64,000 nucleotides of DNA from DASSFG01 sp035550375 (GTDB lineage Bacteria > Planctomycetota > Planctomycetia > Pirellulales > JAICIG01). The position numbers were made by a program, and so were the translations under genes. Shown here piece after piece: positions 53,901 to 62,002 of the stretch (the first letter of the stretch is position 1; every line of letters starts with the position of its first letter). The stretch is from positions 24,458 through 88,457 of the forward strand of contig DASZPH010000037.1 in the NCBI GenBank assembly GCA_035550375.1, given 5' to 3'. Below the pieces are notes generated by a model. The model did no database searches and was not told the DNA's origin. It saw nothing but the letters and a program-made list of their open reading frames with translations.

Positions 53901-54181
53901 TCGCTCTTGCCGGGCGAGATCGCGCCGGCGGAGATGGCCGCGTCGCGCTGATCGAGCCGTAAATCGGCCTTGCGCGCCGCGCTGTCGGGGCCGTGGCAGG
54001 CGAAGCAGTTCTCAGCCAGAATGGGCCGCACGTCGCGGTTGTATTCGAGCGGTTCTGCCGCGAAAGCCGGCGCCGAGGCGTGAACGAGCGCGAGCAACGC
54101 GGCGAGAATCAGCCCCCCCGGCAGAAGAGAAAGGGGGGTGTTTGTCGACCCCTTGTCGGGAACATCGTGGCAGCTCATCAT
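50969..54181 (-). CDS. PSD1-type protein: cytochrome c / DUF1549 / LamG / DUF1553
   Basis: The 1070-residue exported protein has a signal (GGLILAALLALVHASAPAFAAEP), then a c-type haem motif (CFACHG, about residues 55-60) in the planctomycete cytochrome C domain. DUF1549 is marked by NPIDYFILARLEAAGLSPAPE and DLTGLPPRPELVEAF. A second CVCH-type site lies at GCGVCHDHKFDPLS. A LamG-like beta-sandwich (about 440-640) carries DGRGWDLWMEGGRIGCH-like strands, and DUF1553 follows with NRLGFAQWLLLPEHPLTARVTVNRFWQEVFGTGIVR. ATG at 54181 overlaps the GntR stop. Its role is presumably periplasmic redox or polysaccharide processing; not established. Confidence 0.92.
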   Translation of the reverse strand: MMSCHDVPDKGSTNTPLSLLPGGLILAALLALVHASAPAFAAEPLEYNRDVRPILAENCFACHGPDSAARKADLRLDQRDAAISAGAISPGKSDESELLRRVLSNDPEEAMPPPATKKQVTAAQKEILRRWISEGAVYQPHWSLIAPARPPLPPVKDVAWCRNPIDYFILARLEAAGLSPAPEADRRTLARRVSLDLTGLPPRPELVEAFVGDPSPDAYEKLVDQLMSAAAWGEHRGRYWLDVARYADTHGIHFDNYREIWSYRDWVIGAFNRNLPFDRFTVEQLAGDLLPNHTLDQQVASGFNRCNITTSEGGAISEEYEVLYTRDRTETTAQVWLGTTAGCGVCHDHKFDPLSQREFYEMAAFFNNTTQQAMDGNIKDTPPVLFVPSKEDRPRWESLVGEVAAARKQADERKTSARTEFDGWLTSATAETVAGLLPNDGLRFYAELNGGGDNSFAATFDGQPRTVATSAQLTWQPGHVAPLALATKPGVVAEVADVGDLEKDQAFSYGAWVKLATTEGAGAIFARMDDGHDYRGWDLWMEGGRIGCHIINRWPDDALKVVSNNPIKANEWTHVFVTYDGSGQVGGVQVYINGQAQPVGVQANALKSTIRTEVPFKLAQRHSASRLDEMLIEDVRIYGRALAPGDVQKLAQTTRAVSLLARPADQRSDADKNELYDWWLRTLDTVSQELAGKIAGLEQEESAIKSRGTQAHVMQERSDPAMAYVLYRGDYDKRRDPVQPDTPDMLPPMPAELPKNRLGFAQWLLLPEHPLTARVTVNRFWQEVFGTGIVRTAGDFGVAGELPSHPELLDWLAVDFREGGWDMKRFFKQLVTSAAYRQAAVNTPEKLEKDPQNRLLSRGPRFRMDAEMIRDCALAASGLLVEKIGGPSVRPYQPEGVWEAVAMIGSNTRDYRADGGDNLYRRSLYTFWKRAAPPASMDIFNAPSREVCTVRRERTDTPLQALVTLNDPQFVEAARRLAETVIKQGGDSAESRLDLLAKRLIARPWRAEEAPAVQSSLADLSAFYQSHPEEAKMLISFGESKPDASLDVPTLAAWTMLTNELMNLDEVLNK

Positions 54182-55020
54182 TCGTTTCCTTCTACACAAA
54201 CACGACTCTTTCTTTCGTCACGACCGTTTCTTCCGGCGCCCCGGTTCGGTGCCGAGCCGTTCGTCCCCGGCGCTTCTTCCGGCAACACGCGGGTCCAGTA
54301 GCGCGCGCCGGAGCGAATGTGGTACGACATGGCCCGCACGGCTCGCCGACGGTCGCCGGCCAGCAGGGCCTCGACGATCGCCAAATGCTCGCCCGTCTCT
54401 TCGGCCACCCGGCGAAAATCGTTTTGGCTCGTGTCGTGCTCCCACGCCAGATCGCGAAAGGCGCGGAAGAGCGTCTTCAGCCGCGTGATCTCCTTGGCCA
54501 AAAAACCGTTGCCGCAGGAGCTGCAGATCAGGTCGTGCAGCCGACTGTCGATCTGGCGGGCTTTTTCGACCGACCGCATCAGCAGCCGGTCGTTTGGCTT
54601 GCGGTGCGAGGAGCGGGCCTGGGCCGGCTTGAGCCGGGTGAGATCTTCGGCCAGCAACTCAAACGCCGCGACGTCGACGCGGCCGCACGCGCTGCGCACC
54701 GCCTCGCACTCTAGGGCCCGCCGAACCTGGAAGATCTCGCGGACGTCTTTGGCGACGACCCGGCGAACGATGGCGCCGCGGTTCGGCACGAGGTCGATGA
54801 CGCCGATGCCGGCCAGCGAGATCAGCGCCTCGCGAATCGGCGTGTGGCTGACGCCGAACTGGTCGGCGAGTTGCTGCGTCGCCAAGTGCTGCCCGGCGCG
54901 CAGCCGTCCCTGAAAAACCTCACGCAGCACCGACTCGACGATGGCCTGGCGCCGCAGGCCATGATCGCAGTTCAGACGGCTGGCGGCGCTTGTCACGGCA
55001 GGTTCCGGGTTGTTCGGCAA
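54178..55020 (-). CDS. GntR family regulator (FCD type) at the head of the PSD1 operon
   Basis: The 280-residue protein has a GntR winged helix (QAIVESVLREVFQGRLRAGQHLATQQLADQFGVSHTPIREAL, about residues 25-70). The helical FCD ligand-binding domain follows, with conserved acidic and histidine residues in DSRLHDLICSSCGNGFLAKEI and YHIRSGARYW. FCD members sense carboxylic acids or sugar acids through a metal. Its stop overlaps the PSD1 start (ATGATG region), so it likely controls the PSD1-DUF1501 genes and itself through the palindromes at 55139-55172. The C-terminal tail is Arg/Gly-rich. Confidence 0.92.
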   Translation of the reverse strand: MPNNPEPAVTSAASRLNCDHGLRRQAIVESVLREVFQGRLRAGQHLATQQLADQFGVSHTPIREALISLAGIGVIDLVPNRGAIVRRVVAKDVREIFQVRRALECEAVRSACGRVDVAAFELLAEDLTRLKPAQARSSHRKPNDRLLMRSVEKARQIDSRLHDLICSSCGNGFLAKEITRLKTLFRAFRDLAWEHDTSQNDFRRVAEETGEHLAIVEALLAGDRRRAVRAMSYHIRSGARYWTRVLPEEAPGTNGSAPNRGAGRNGRDERKSRVCVEGNE

Positions 55021-55105
55021 GGAGCGGACGGTGGCGGACCGTCCTTCGTTGGGGCGGGCAGGCTAACGCACGATCGCTAACCTGACGGTTTGGCGGGTAA
55101 CCGTC

Positions 55106-55172
55106 ATGCTAACGAGGGGCACGATCGTTGGCAAGAAGATTCTATAGAATTGGCGATCGATTCAATAGAATC
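55106..55172 (-). promoter_or_regulatory. GntR promoter with two palindromic operators
   Basis: On the minus strand TTGCCA (55134-55129), 17 bases, TAGCAT (55111-55106) form a sigma-70-like promoter for the GntR gene. Immediately upstream lie two matching palindromes: ATTCTATAGAAT (55139-55150, perfect) and GATTCAATAGAATC (55159-55172, perfect arms GATTC/GAATC). Their centres are 21 bp apart, two helical turns, so two regulator dimers would bind the same DNA face. The consensus GATTCTAT-A/T-GAATC is of the AT-rich twofold form used by FCD regulators. Confidence 0.7.
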
Positions 55173-55214
55173 GCGAAAGGCCTCGCGGCACCGCAATCGT
55201 CTCGCTATCCGCCG

Positions 55215-55871
55215 TCAGGCCAGCCCCTGCCGCTCCAGATGTTTGTAGTGCACCAACGAATAAACGACCGGTGCGAAGGCGGCAATCATGATGAGCGCAA
55301 AGGTCACCGTGAAGGCGGCCGGCCCGCCCAGCACCAGGCAGAGGACAAAGCCGGCCAACCCGGCGGCCACAAACAATCGGGCGGCCAGCCGATGCGTGTC
55401 GATCCAGACCCGCTCGCTGGCGAGTGTCCAAGGCGTGCGTACGCCGACGAAGAAATTCCGCCGTACTTTGCCAAGCACGTTCCCAAGCAGGGCAAAGAAC
55501 AGGCAGATGCCTCCCAGAAGCGCACGGCCCATGTCGAGCGGTTCCATCAAAGCGGCCCAAAGCATCAGACCGTGGATGTAGGCCATCAATCCCATGGTCA
55601 GCGCTACGACGAACTCATACGTACCCCGGAACGTGTCGAGAGAGAACGATTTCGGCGACAGCCAGGGAAGGAGCCGGAACAGAATCAGCAACGCCACCAT
55701 GCCGGCCGGAACGAGAAAGGTGGCCCAGGCTTTGTCACCATAGCCGTCAACTTCTCCGCGAATGTTCCAGTGAATCGGTACCCGTTGCGGCAGATAAGGA
55801 TGTGCAATCGCGGCACTGGCCCAGGCGGCAACCGTTAGCGCGAGGGCGAAGGCAAAATAAACGCGAGTCAT
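55215..55871 (-). CDS. SdpI-like membrane protein
   Basis: The 218-residue protein has six predicted membrane helices. The DUF1648 head reads AHPYLPQRVPIHWNIRGEVDGYGDKAWATFLVPAG, where P-x-H-W-N-x-x-G is the conserved SdpI signature. A second part holds the SdpI domain: GKVRRNFFVGVRTPWTLASERVWIDTHRLAARLFV. In Bacillus, SdpI is an immunity membrane protein controlled by the ArsR-type repressor SdpR. Here the ATG at 55871 overlaps the TGA of an ArsR gene by four bases, giving the same pairing. Confidence 0.9.
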   Translation of the reverse strand: MTRVYFAFALALTVAAWASAAIAHPYLPQRVPIHWNIRGEVDGYGDKAWATFLVPAGMVALLILFRLLPWLSPKSFSLDTFRGTYEFVVALTMGLMAYIHGLMLWAALMEPLDMGRALLGGICLFFALLGNVLGKVRRNFFVGVRTPWTLASERVWIDTHRLAARLFVAAGLAGFVLCLVLGGPAAFTVTFALIMIAAFAPVVYSLVHYKHLERQGLA

Positions 55872-56170
55872 GGCAATTTACTCCTTGCAGCGTCGCGTGA
55901 GAGCTCGCCGTCGCGGGCAAAGACATCCCACAGCCACGTGACGACGTCCTCGAGCACGGTCGTGTTCAGCGAGTAGAAGATCTGTTGGCCTTCACGCCGA
56001 CTCTGGATGAGATCGGCCTGCTTCAGCACCGAGAAGTGGTGCGACATCGAGGGCTTGGTCATGTCGAACTGCTCGGCGAGTTGGCCGGCACTCTGCTCGC
56101 CCCGACCTAGCAAACGTAGGATTTCGCGACGCGTTGGGTCGGCAAGTGCTTTAAAAACCTCGTTGTTCAT
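55868..56170 (-). CDS. ArsR/SdpR-type transcriptional repressor
   Basis: A 100-residue winged-helix protein with the family core ALADPTRREILRLLGRGEQSAGQLAEQFDMTKPSMSHHFSVLKQADLIQSRREGQQIFYSL. No CxC metal site is present, so it is a non-metal SdpR-like regulator. It starts with ATG 56170, about 25 bases after the TTAGAT/ATCTAA palindrome that should be its operator. It is translationally coupled to the SdpI-like gene. Confidence 0.9.
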   Translation of the reverse strand: MNNEVFKALADPTRREILRLLGRGEQSAGQLAEQFDMTKPSMSHHFSVLKQADLIQSRREGQQIFYSLNTTVLEDVVTWLWDVFARDGELSRDAARSKLP

Positions 56171-56194
56171 CGAGACCCGGCCGCTATTAGAAAG

Positions 56195-56237
56195 TTAGAT
56201 AATCATCTAATTATCTGCCGAGCCGGCTGACGGTCAA
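56195..56237 (-). promoter_or_regulatory. Promoter and operator of the ArsR-SdpI pair
   Basis: On the minus strand TTGACC (56237-56232), 16 bases, GATAAT (56215-56210) form a strong sigma-70-like promoter. TTAGATAATCATCTAA (56195-56210, plus-strand reading; arms TTAGAT/ATCTAA perfect) lies right at and after the -10. A nested AGATAA...TTATCT pair (56198-56203 and 56211-56216) extends the dyad. A dimeric ArsR protein bound here would block polymerase directly, giving autoregulation. Confidence 0.7.
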
Positions 56238-56261
56238 GGGCTCCCCCGATCCCGACTCGCC

Positions 56262-59200
56262 CTACTTCGCGATTTTGGCGAGCGTCGTTTCGACCGTTGC
56301 GGCCTGCGCCTGCAGGTCGGCCAGCGACGACCGCTCTTTCTCGACGACCTCTGCCGGAGCACGCTTGACGAAATCGGCGTTCGAGAGTTTCTTTTCCTTT
56401 GAGGCAATCGCCTGACGGAGGCGATCGCGTTCTTTTTCCAGCCGTGCCACCTCGGCCTTGATGTCGATCAGCCCCTCGAGATCGACGTAGAGTTCTACGT
56501 CTTTCAAGCTGACGTGGGCGTGCGTTTCGGGCGGTGAGGCCGCCGGCCCCCAAGCAACCGCCTGCGCTCCGGCCATCGATTCAAAGTACCGCGCCATGGG
56601 CTCCAGCAGTTCTGCCGTCTGGGCCGACGAGCGGGCTGAAAAGCGGATCGGCGTCTTGGGTGCGATGTTCTGCCGGCTGCGAATCTCGCGCAGGCCCCGC
56701 AGAACCTCTTGAAAATAGGCGAAGCGGGCTTCGATCTGCGGATCCTGCCGGCGCAAGTCGGCCTGGGGCCAACGGGCGATCATGACGCTCTCGGCCGGCG
56801 CCGCCGGCGACTCCAGGCCCCGCCGTGGCGCGGCGCTCGCCAGCCGTTGCCAGATCTCTTCGGTAAGAAACGGCATGGCCGGATGGAGCAGGCGGACGAG
56901 CGTGTCGAGCGTGTGTGCCAGCACGCGCTGCGCGGTGGTGCGCTGCGCCGGATCCTGCAGACGGTTCTTGACCATCTCGACGTAAAAACTGCAGAACTCG
57001 TCCCAGGCGAACTCGTAGAGCGCGCGCATCGCGTCCGAGAAGCGGTAGCTCTCGAGCGCCTCGGTCGCTTGCGCGGTGACCGTGGCCAGGCGGCTCAAGA
57101 GCCAGCGGTCTTCCACGGCCAGGTCGGCGTCGGCGACGGGGCCGGCTGAGTAACCCTCCAGATTGAGCAGCGTGAAGCGGGCCGCATTCCACAACTTGTT
57201 ACAAAAGTTGCGGGCCAGCTCGAACCTCTCGCTGACGACCGGACCGCGCGGCAACGCCGTGTCTTCCGGGCGGCTGGCCCACTGCGTGGAAAATTCGCCG
57301 CCGCAGTGCGAGCATTTGACCCGCGGCAAGACGCGATTCTTTTTCGTCTGCTCGATCAACTTGCCGCAGTGTGGGCACTCGTATTCGACCGGCATGCGCA
57401 CGTCTTGGGTCTCGGTCGTCAGGAAGGCCAAGGCGAATCGCATGGCGTCTGCGCCGAACTTGTCCATGACGTCGACCGGATCGACGCCGTTCCCCTTCGA
57501 CTTCGACATCGTCTCGCCGTAGCCGTCGAGGATCTTGGGGTGAATAAAGACCTCGCGGAACGGCACGTCACCGACGTTGTGCAATCCCGTCAGGACCATG
57601 CGGGCGACCCAGAGTGTGATGATGTCGCGGCTGGTGACGAGCGTGCTGGTCGGATAGTAGTAGGCCAGCTCGGGCGTCCTCTCCGGCCAGCCGAGCGTCG
57701 AGTGCGGCCAAAGCGCCGAACTGAACCAGGTGTCGAGAACGTCGTCATCTCGCTCGAACTGATGGGACGTAATCTCCTGCACCAGCAACGGTTCGTCGCG
57801 CAGCAAACAGACGTGGATTCGGGCGTGACCGAGATTCCCCTCGCCGGCGGCAAGCGTGTCGTCGTCGTCCAACTCCAGGGAGTAGGCGATGACGTCGGGC
57901 CATTTTTCCTGCCACTGACGGACAAGTTGCTCGTAGCGCTCGCAGGCGTTCTTGTCCCCGATGTTGGCGGTCCAGACCGGTATTTGATGGCCCCACCACA
58001 GTTGCCGGCCGACGGGCCAGTCGCGCTTCTCGCCGAGCCAGTCGAGATAGCTCTGCGCGTACCGGGGCGGAAAGATCTTGACGCGGCCGTCGGTGACGGC
58101 GTCCATCGCCGATTGGGCGAGATCCTCCATTTTTACGAACCACTGATCGGCCAGATACGGCTCGATCGGCGTCTTGGAGCGGTCGGAATGGGCCAGGTCG
58201 ATTTCTCGGTCTTCGACTTCGGCAAGCAGACCTTGGCCCTCCATATCGGCGACGACGCGCTCGCGGGCCTTGGCGATCGTGAGCCCCTGGTACGGCCCGG
58301 CGCTGGCGTTGAGCGTGCCGTCGGGATTGAGGATGTTGATCATCGGCAGCTTCTGACGCTTGCCGACGTCGTAGTCGTTCGGATCGTGGGCTGGCGTGAT
58401 TTTGACGCAGCCGCTGCCCAGCTCCGGCTTGGCCCATTCGTCGGCGACCAGCGGTATTTCGCGGTTCAACAACGGCAGCCGCAGCTTGCGGCCGGCGCGG
58501 GCCATATCGCGCAGGCGAAGGAGCGTGGGGAGCATCGCCTCGCGCCGCTCGGCGATAGCCGCAAGCTGGCGCTCGATGTCCGGCCGGTCTTTCTCGGCCG
58601 CCTCCGCGAGTTTTTGCTTCAGGTCGGCCTCGGCTTTGTCCAGGGCCGCGGCTGGGTCGGGATGAACGGCGACCGCCGTGTCACCCAGCATGGTCTCGGG
58701 CCGGGTGGTAGCGATGGTGACATGGTCCGGCTCGCGGGGCAACGGGTCGATGACCGGGTATTTCATGTGCCAGAAATGTCCGGCGATCGGCTCGTGATAG
58801 ACCTCGTCATCGCTGACGGCCGTCTGCAAGAACGTGTCCCAGTTGACCAACCGCTTGCCGCGGTAGATGAGTTTCTCTTTGAACAGGCTGAAGAACGTCT
58901 GGCGGACCGCGCGGGCGCAGACCGGGTCGAGCGTGAAGCGGGTGCGCTGCCAATCGCAACTGCAACCCATCCGTTTCAACTGGCCCAGGATGCGTTGCTC
59001 GTATTCCGTCTTCCACTCCCAGATGCGTTCCACGAGTTTTTCGCGGCCCAGGTCGTGGCGGCTCTTCTTCTCTTCCTGCAGAAGCCGCTTCTCGACGACG
59101 GCCTGCGTGGCGATGCCCGCGTGGTCTGTGCCCGGCATCCAGAGGGCGTTGTAGCCCTGCATCCGCTTGAAGCGGATGAGGATGTCTTGCAGGGAATTGT

Positions 59201-59390
59201 TCAGGGCATGTCCGAGGTGCAGAGCGCCGGTGACGTTGGGGGGCGGGATGACGATCGTGTAGGGCCGGCGGCTCGGATCGGGTTCGCTATGAAAATAGCC
59301 CCGCTCTTCCCAGAAGGGATACCATCGCCGTTGCGGCTCGGCGTGGTGGTATTGCGTGGGCAAGTCGGCGGAGAGTGGATGGGTCGACAT
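56262..59390 (-). CDS. valS: Valyl-tRNA synthetase
   Basis: A class I synthetase of 1042 residues. Seen elements are the HIGH region (PPPNVTGALHLGHALN, about 49-64), the CP1 editing domain (ATTRPETMLGDTAVAVHP), the KMSKS region (GETMSKSKGNGVDPVDVM), and the anticodon-binding alpha bundle. A C-terminal coiled coil (LEKERDRLRQAIASKEKKLSN) is typical of ValRS. An extra zinc ribbon (CPHCGKLIEQ...CSHCGGEF) lies in the second half of the catalytic region, as in several bacterial forms. The window shows no T-box or leader peptide before it. Confidence 0.97.
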   Translation of the reverse strand: MSTHPLSADLPTQYHHAEPQRRWYPFWEERGYFHSEPDPSRRPYTIVIPPPNVTGALHLGHALNNSLQDILIRFKRMQGYNALWMPGTDHAGIATQAVVEKRLLQEEKKSRHDLGREKLVERIWEWKTEYEQRILGQLKRMGCSCDWQRTRFTLDPVCARAVRQTFFSLFKEKLIYRGKRLVNWDTFLQTAVSDDEVYHEPIAGHFWHMKYPVIDPLPREPDHVTIATTRPETMLGDTAVAVHPDPAAALDKAEADLKQKLAEAAEKDRPDIERQLAAIAERREAMLPTLLRLRDMARAGRKLRLPLLNREIPLVADEWAKPELGSGCVKITPAHDPNDYDVGKRQKLPMINILNPDGTLNASAGPYQGLTIAKARERVVADMEGQGLLAEVEDREIDLAHSDRSKTPIEPYLADQWFVKMEDLAQSAMDAVTDGRVKIFPPRYAQSYLDWLGEKRDWPVGRQLWWGHQIPVWTANIGDKNACERYEQLVRQWQEKWPDVIAYSLELDDDDTLAAGEGNLGHARIHVCLLRDEPLLVQEITSHQFERDDDVLDTWFSSALWPHSTLGWPERTPELAYYYPTSTLVTSRDIITLWVARMVLTGLHNVGDVPFREVFIHPKILDGYGETMSKSKGNGVDPVDVMDKFGADAMRFALAFLTTETQDVRMPVEYECPHCGKLIEQTKKNRVLPRVKCSHCGGEFSTQWASRPEDTALPRGPVVSERFELARNFCNKLWNAARFTLLNLEGYSAGPVADADLAVEDRWLLSRLATVTAQATEALESYRFSDAMRALYEFAWDEFCSFYVEMVKNRLQDPAQRTTAQRVLAHTLDTLVRLLHPAMPFLTEEIWQRLASAAPRRGLESPAAPAESVMIARWPQADLRRQDPQIEARFAYFQEVLRGLREIRSRQNIAPKTPIRFSARSSAQTAELLEPMARYFESMAGAQAVAWGPAASPPETHAHVSLKDVELYVDLEGLIDIKAEVARLEKERDRLRQAIASKEKKLSNADFVKRAPAEVVEKERSSLADLQAQAATVETTLAKIAK

Positions 59391-59816
59391 GGATCGAGTG
59401 ACGCAAATACCTGGAGTGTAAAACGGTTTGCATCCCCGCCGGCCTGGATGACGGGTCGGGGAGCCCTTTCAACAAGGATGAAAACCGGCCGCCGAAGGTT
59501 CGCCTGTGCCGGCAGGCCACGAATTCTAACCCGGTCGGCAAAGACGATGCCAGGGCTGTTCTCGGCGACAAGCAAGACGTGCCGATGCCGGCAAGAGGCT
59601 TCCCAGAGATCAAGCTGTGCTGGGCCCGGCGGCTCGTGGGGTCAAAGCTGATTTAGCTGGTACATGGGCAAGTCTAACCATTACGATGGTGACGAATCGC
59701 ATGAAGCGCGGCGACCGTCGATATTCGCCGCCGCGCGGTATGATTCAATCGCTGAGGCACACGTTGCGCTTGGTGGCGTGACCGCCCGCGCTGGTCGACC
59801 AATTTGCAGATCTCTC
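59391..59816. other. Divergent intergenic region before the Uma2 gene
   Basis: These 426 bases separate valS from the Uma2 gene, which are divergent. I looked for a valS leader peptide, T-box or attenuator and saw none. The frame extending the Uma2 gene back to 59664 reads as low-complexity and lacks the family N-terminus. No palindrome or terminator stands out. Confidence 0.35.
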
Positions 59817-60404
59817 ATGAGCACCGTCGCTCGCTTGTCGCTGGCCCAATACGACCGAATGATCGACGCCGGCGTCTTCGAGACGCGCAAGGCAAACCGC
59901 ATTGAATTGATCCGGGGAGAGCTGCGCAAGATGACGCCGATCGGACCCGACCATGAGGACGCCGTCGATTTTCTGAACGAGTGGAGCCTCGCGGCCAAGC
60001 CGCCTGAAGTTCGAGTGCGAATCCAGAACTCGGTCGGCTTTCCGGAGCTGAAGAGCGCGCCGCAGCCCGATGTCGCCTGGGTCACCCGAAAGTTCTCGGC
60101 ACGCCGGCCGGAAGCTTCGGAAATCTTCTTGATCATCGAAGTCGCGCAAACGAGTCTTGCCGGTGAAAGGGGCGAAAAGGCTCGCTTGTATGCCAAAGCG
60201 GGGGTTCGAGATTACTGGATCGTCAACATCCCGGACAAGTGTGTCGAGGTCTTCCGCGATCCACTGCGGGGCCGATACAAAAGTCTTCGAACCTACGCCA
60301 CCGGAGACGAGGTGAGCCCCTTGGCCTTTCCCGACGTGACCCTTTCGGTGTCGTCGCTCTTTGAGAGCGTCGCCTCGCCCGACGACCGCAATTCGTCTTT
60401 GTAA
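59817..60404 (+). CDS. Uma2 family (PD-(D/E)XK-like) protein
   Basis: The 195-residue protein has the Uma2/DUF820 pattern: N-terminal LSLAQYDRMIDAGVFETRKANRIELIRGELRKMTPIG (the acidic I-E-L-I-x-G motif), central APQPDVAWV (P-D), and C-terminal LIIEVAQTSLAGERGEKARLYAKAGVRDYWIVNI (E-V-x-x-x-S with Lys). These residues are the putative nuclease site. The family is common in planctomycetes and cyanobacteria, and its function is unproven. ATG at 59817 lacks an obvious ribosome binding site. Its last 112 bases overlap the 3' end of cimA on the other strand. Confidence 0.85.
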   Translation: MSTVARLSLAQYDRMIDAGVFETRKANRIELIRGELRKMTPIGPDHEDAVDFLNEWSLAAKPPEVRVRIQNSVGFPELKSAPQPDVAWVTRKFSARRPEASEIFLIIEVAQTSLAGERGEKARLYAKAGVRDYWIVNIPDKCVEVFRDPLRGRYKSLRTYATGDEVSPLAFPDVTLSVSSLFESVASPDDRNSSL

Positions 60405-61951
60405 AGCTTGTATTCGATCGAGTCGACCAGCGCCAGCCAGCTTGCCTCGATGATGTTTTCGCTTACGCCCACGGTCCCCCACACGCTCTCTTCGTCGCGG
60501 CTTTCGATCACCACCCGCACGCCGGCCGCGGTGGCCGCCTCGGAGTTGATCACCCGCACCTTGTAGTCGACCAGGTGCATTGCCGCCAGGCTGGGAAAGG
60601 TGGCGGTGAGCGCCTTGCGCAGGGCCGCGTCGAGCGCGTTCACCGGGCCGTCCCCCTCGGCCACCTCATGGCGGATAACGTCGCCGACCCGCAGCTTGAC
60701 CGTGGCTTCCGTCGTCAGCTCGTCGTCGCCGTCGGCCTCAACCGTGACGTGAAAATTGAGTCGCTCGAAGTGAGGCCGATAGGTGCCGGCGCACCGCTTG
60801 ACCAGCAGGTCGAACGAGCCCTCGGCCGCCTCGAATTGGTAGCCCAGGTTCTCCATGGCCACGACACGCGCCAGGATCCTGTCCATCAACTCGCGGTCGT
60901 GCTCGAGATGGTGCTTGGCGGTGAGCGCCATGATGTTGGACCGACCCGACAGTTCGCTTACCAAAAACCGCCGCTCGTTGCCGACCAGCTCCGGCTGCAT
61001 GTGCTCGTAGCTGCTGGCGGCGCGGGCCACGGCGTGGACGTGCATCCCTCCCTTGTGGGCGAAGGCGCTCTGCCCCACGAACGCCTGGTTGGAGCGGAAG
61101 TTCATGTTCGCCAGCTCGTAGACGTAGCGCGACAGTTCGGTCAGCTTCGACAGGCTTTCGGGCCGCAGAACCTCGTACCCCTTCTTTTTGAATGCCAAGC
61201 TGGCGATGACGGAGATCAGGTCGGCGTTGCCGCATCGTTCGCCGAGACCGTTGATGGTCCCCTGCACGTGGACGGCGCCGGCGTCGACGGCGGCCAGCGA
61301 ATTGGCCACCGCCAGCTCGCAGTCGTTGTGGCAGTGAATTCCCACCGGCACCGACAGTTGGCGGGCTACCGCCCGCGTCATCTCGGCCACCTCTTCGGGC
61401 ATGCTGCCGCCGTTGGTGTCGCAGAGCACGACGAGCGACGCGCCCCCCTCGACGGCCGCCCGCACGGTGGAGAGGGCGTAATCGGCGTTCGCCTTCCAAC
61501 CGTCGAAAAAATGCTCGGCGTCGTAGATCACCTTGCGGCCGGCCTGACACAGGTAGCCGACCGTTTCGGCGATCATCTGGCGGTTCTCGTCGAGCGTGGC
61601 TCGCAGGACCTCGGTGACGTGGAATTCGGACGTCTTGCCGACGATGGTGATCACGTCCGCGGCCGAATCGAGCAGGGCCTTCATGCCCGGATCGTCGGCG
61701 GGCGCCACCCCTTTGCGTCGCGTCATGCCGAAGGCCGTCAGCCGGCCCTTACTGGCCGGTTGGCGCGTGGCCCGCTGGAAAAACTGGGCGTCTTTGTCGT
61801 TGGAGAGCGGGTATCCCCCTTCGACGTAATCGAACCCCAGCTCCAGCAGCCGGCTGGCGATGAGCAGCTTGTCTTGCAGCGAGAAGCTGACCCCCTCGCC
61901 CTGGCTGCCGTCTCGGAGCGTCGTGTCGTAGATTTCAATGCGTCTGGACAT
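60293..61951 (-). CDS. cimA: (R)-citramalate synthase
   Basis: CimA condenses pyruvate and acetyl-CoA to citramalate, opening a threonine-independent route to 2-oxobutyrate and isoleucine. The 552-residue protein begins IEIYDTTLRDGSQGEGVSFSLQDKLLIA (HMGL-like barrel, metal Asp and catalytic Arg). It has GIHCHNDCELAVANSLAAVDAGAVHVQGTINGLGERCGNADL (His pair, N-G-x-G-E-R) and the segment FAHKGGMHVHAV. The C-terminal LeuA-type regulatory domain (about 395-530) should bind isoleucine or leucine for feedback. The final 37 residues run into the opposite-strand Uma2 gene. Upstream lies a full attenuator (62003-62228). Confidence 0.95.
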   Translation of the reverse strand: MSRRIEIYDTTLRDGSQGEGVSFSLQDKLLIASRLLELGFDYVEGGYPLSNDKDAQFFQRATRQPASKGRLTAFGMTRRKGVAPADDPGMKALLDSAADVITIVGKTSEFHVTEVLRATLDENRQMIAETVGYLCQAGRKVIYDAEHFFDGWKANADYALSTVRAAVEGGASLVVLCDTNGGSMPEEVAEMTRAVARQLSVPVGIHCHNDCELAVANSLAAVDAGAVHVQGTINGLGERCGNADLISVIASLAFKKKGYEVLRPESLSKLTELSRYVYELANMNFRSNQAFVGQSAFAHKGGMHVHAVARAASSYEHMQPELVGNERRFLVSELSGRSNIMALTAKHHLEHDRELMDRILARVVAMENLGYQFEAAEGSFDLLVKRCAGTYRPHFERLNFHVTVEADGDDELTTEATVKLRVGDVIRHEVAEGDGPVNALDAALRKALTATFPSLAAMHLVDYKVRVINSEAATAAGVRVVIESRDEESVWGTVGVSENIIEASWLALVDSIEYKLYKDELRSSGEATLSKSDDTERVTSGKAKGLTSSPVA

Positions 61952-62002
61952 GTTAGAGTGGACTGGGGGGGCTGGAGTTCGAATTGGGACAGGCCGGAAA
62001 AC

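Noticed and set aside
57306..59651. 781-codon plus-strand frame opposite valS
   Set aside because: It is the antisense of valS, whose class I motifs are intact.
59391..59816. Possible T-box or leader attenuator before valS
   Set aside because: No T-box sequence, stop-rich leader with Val codons, or terminator hairpin was found.
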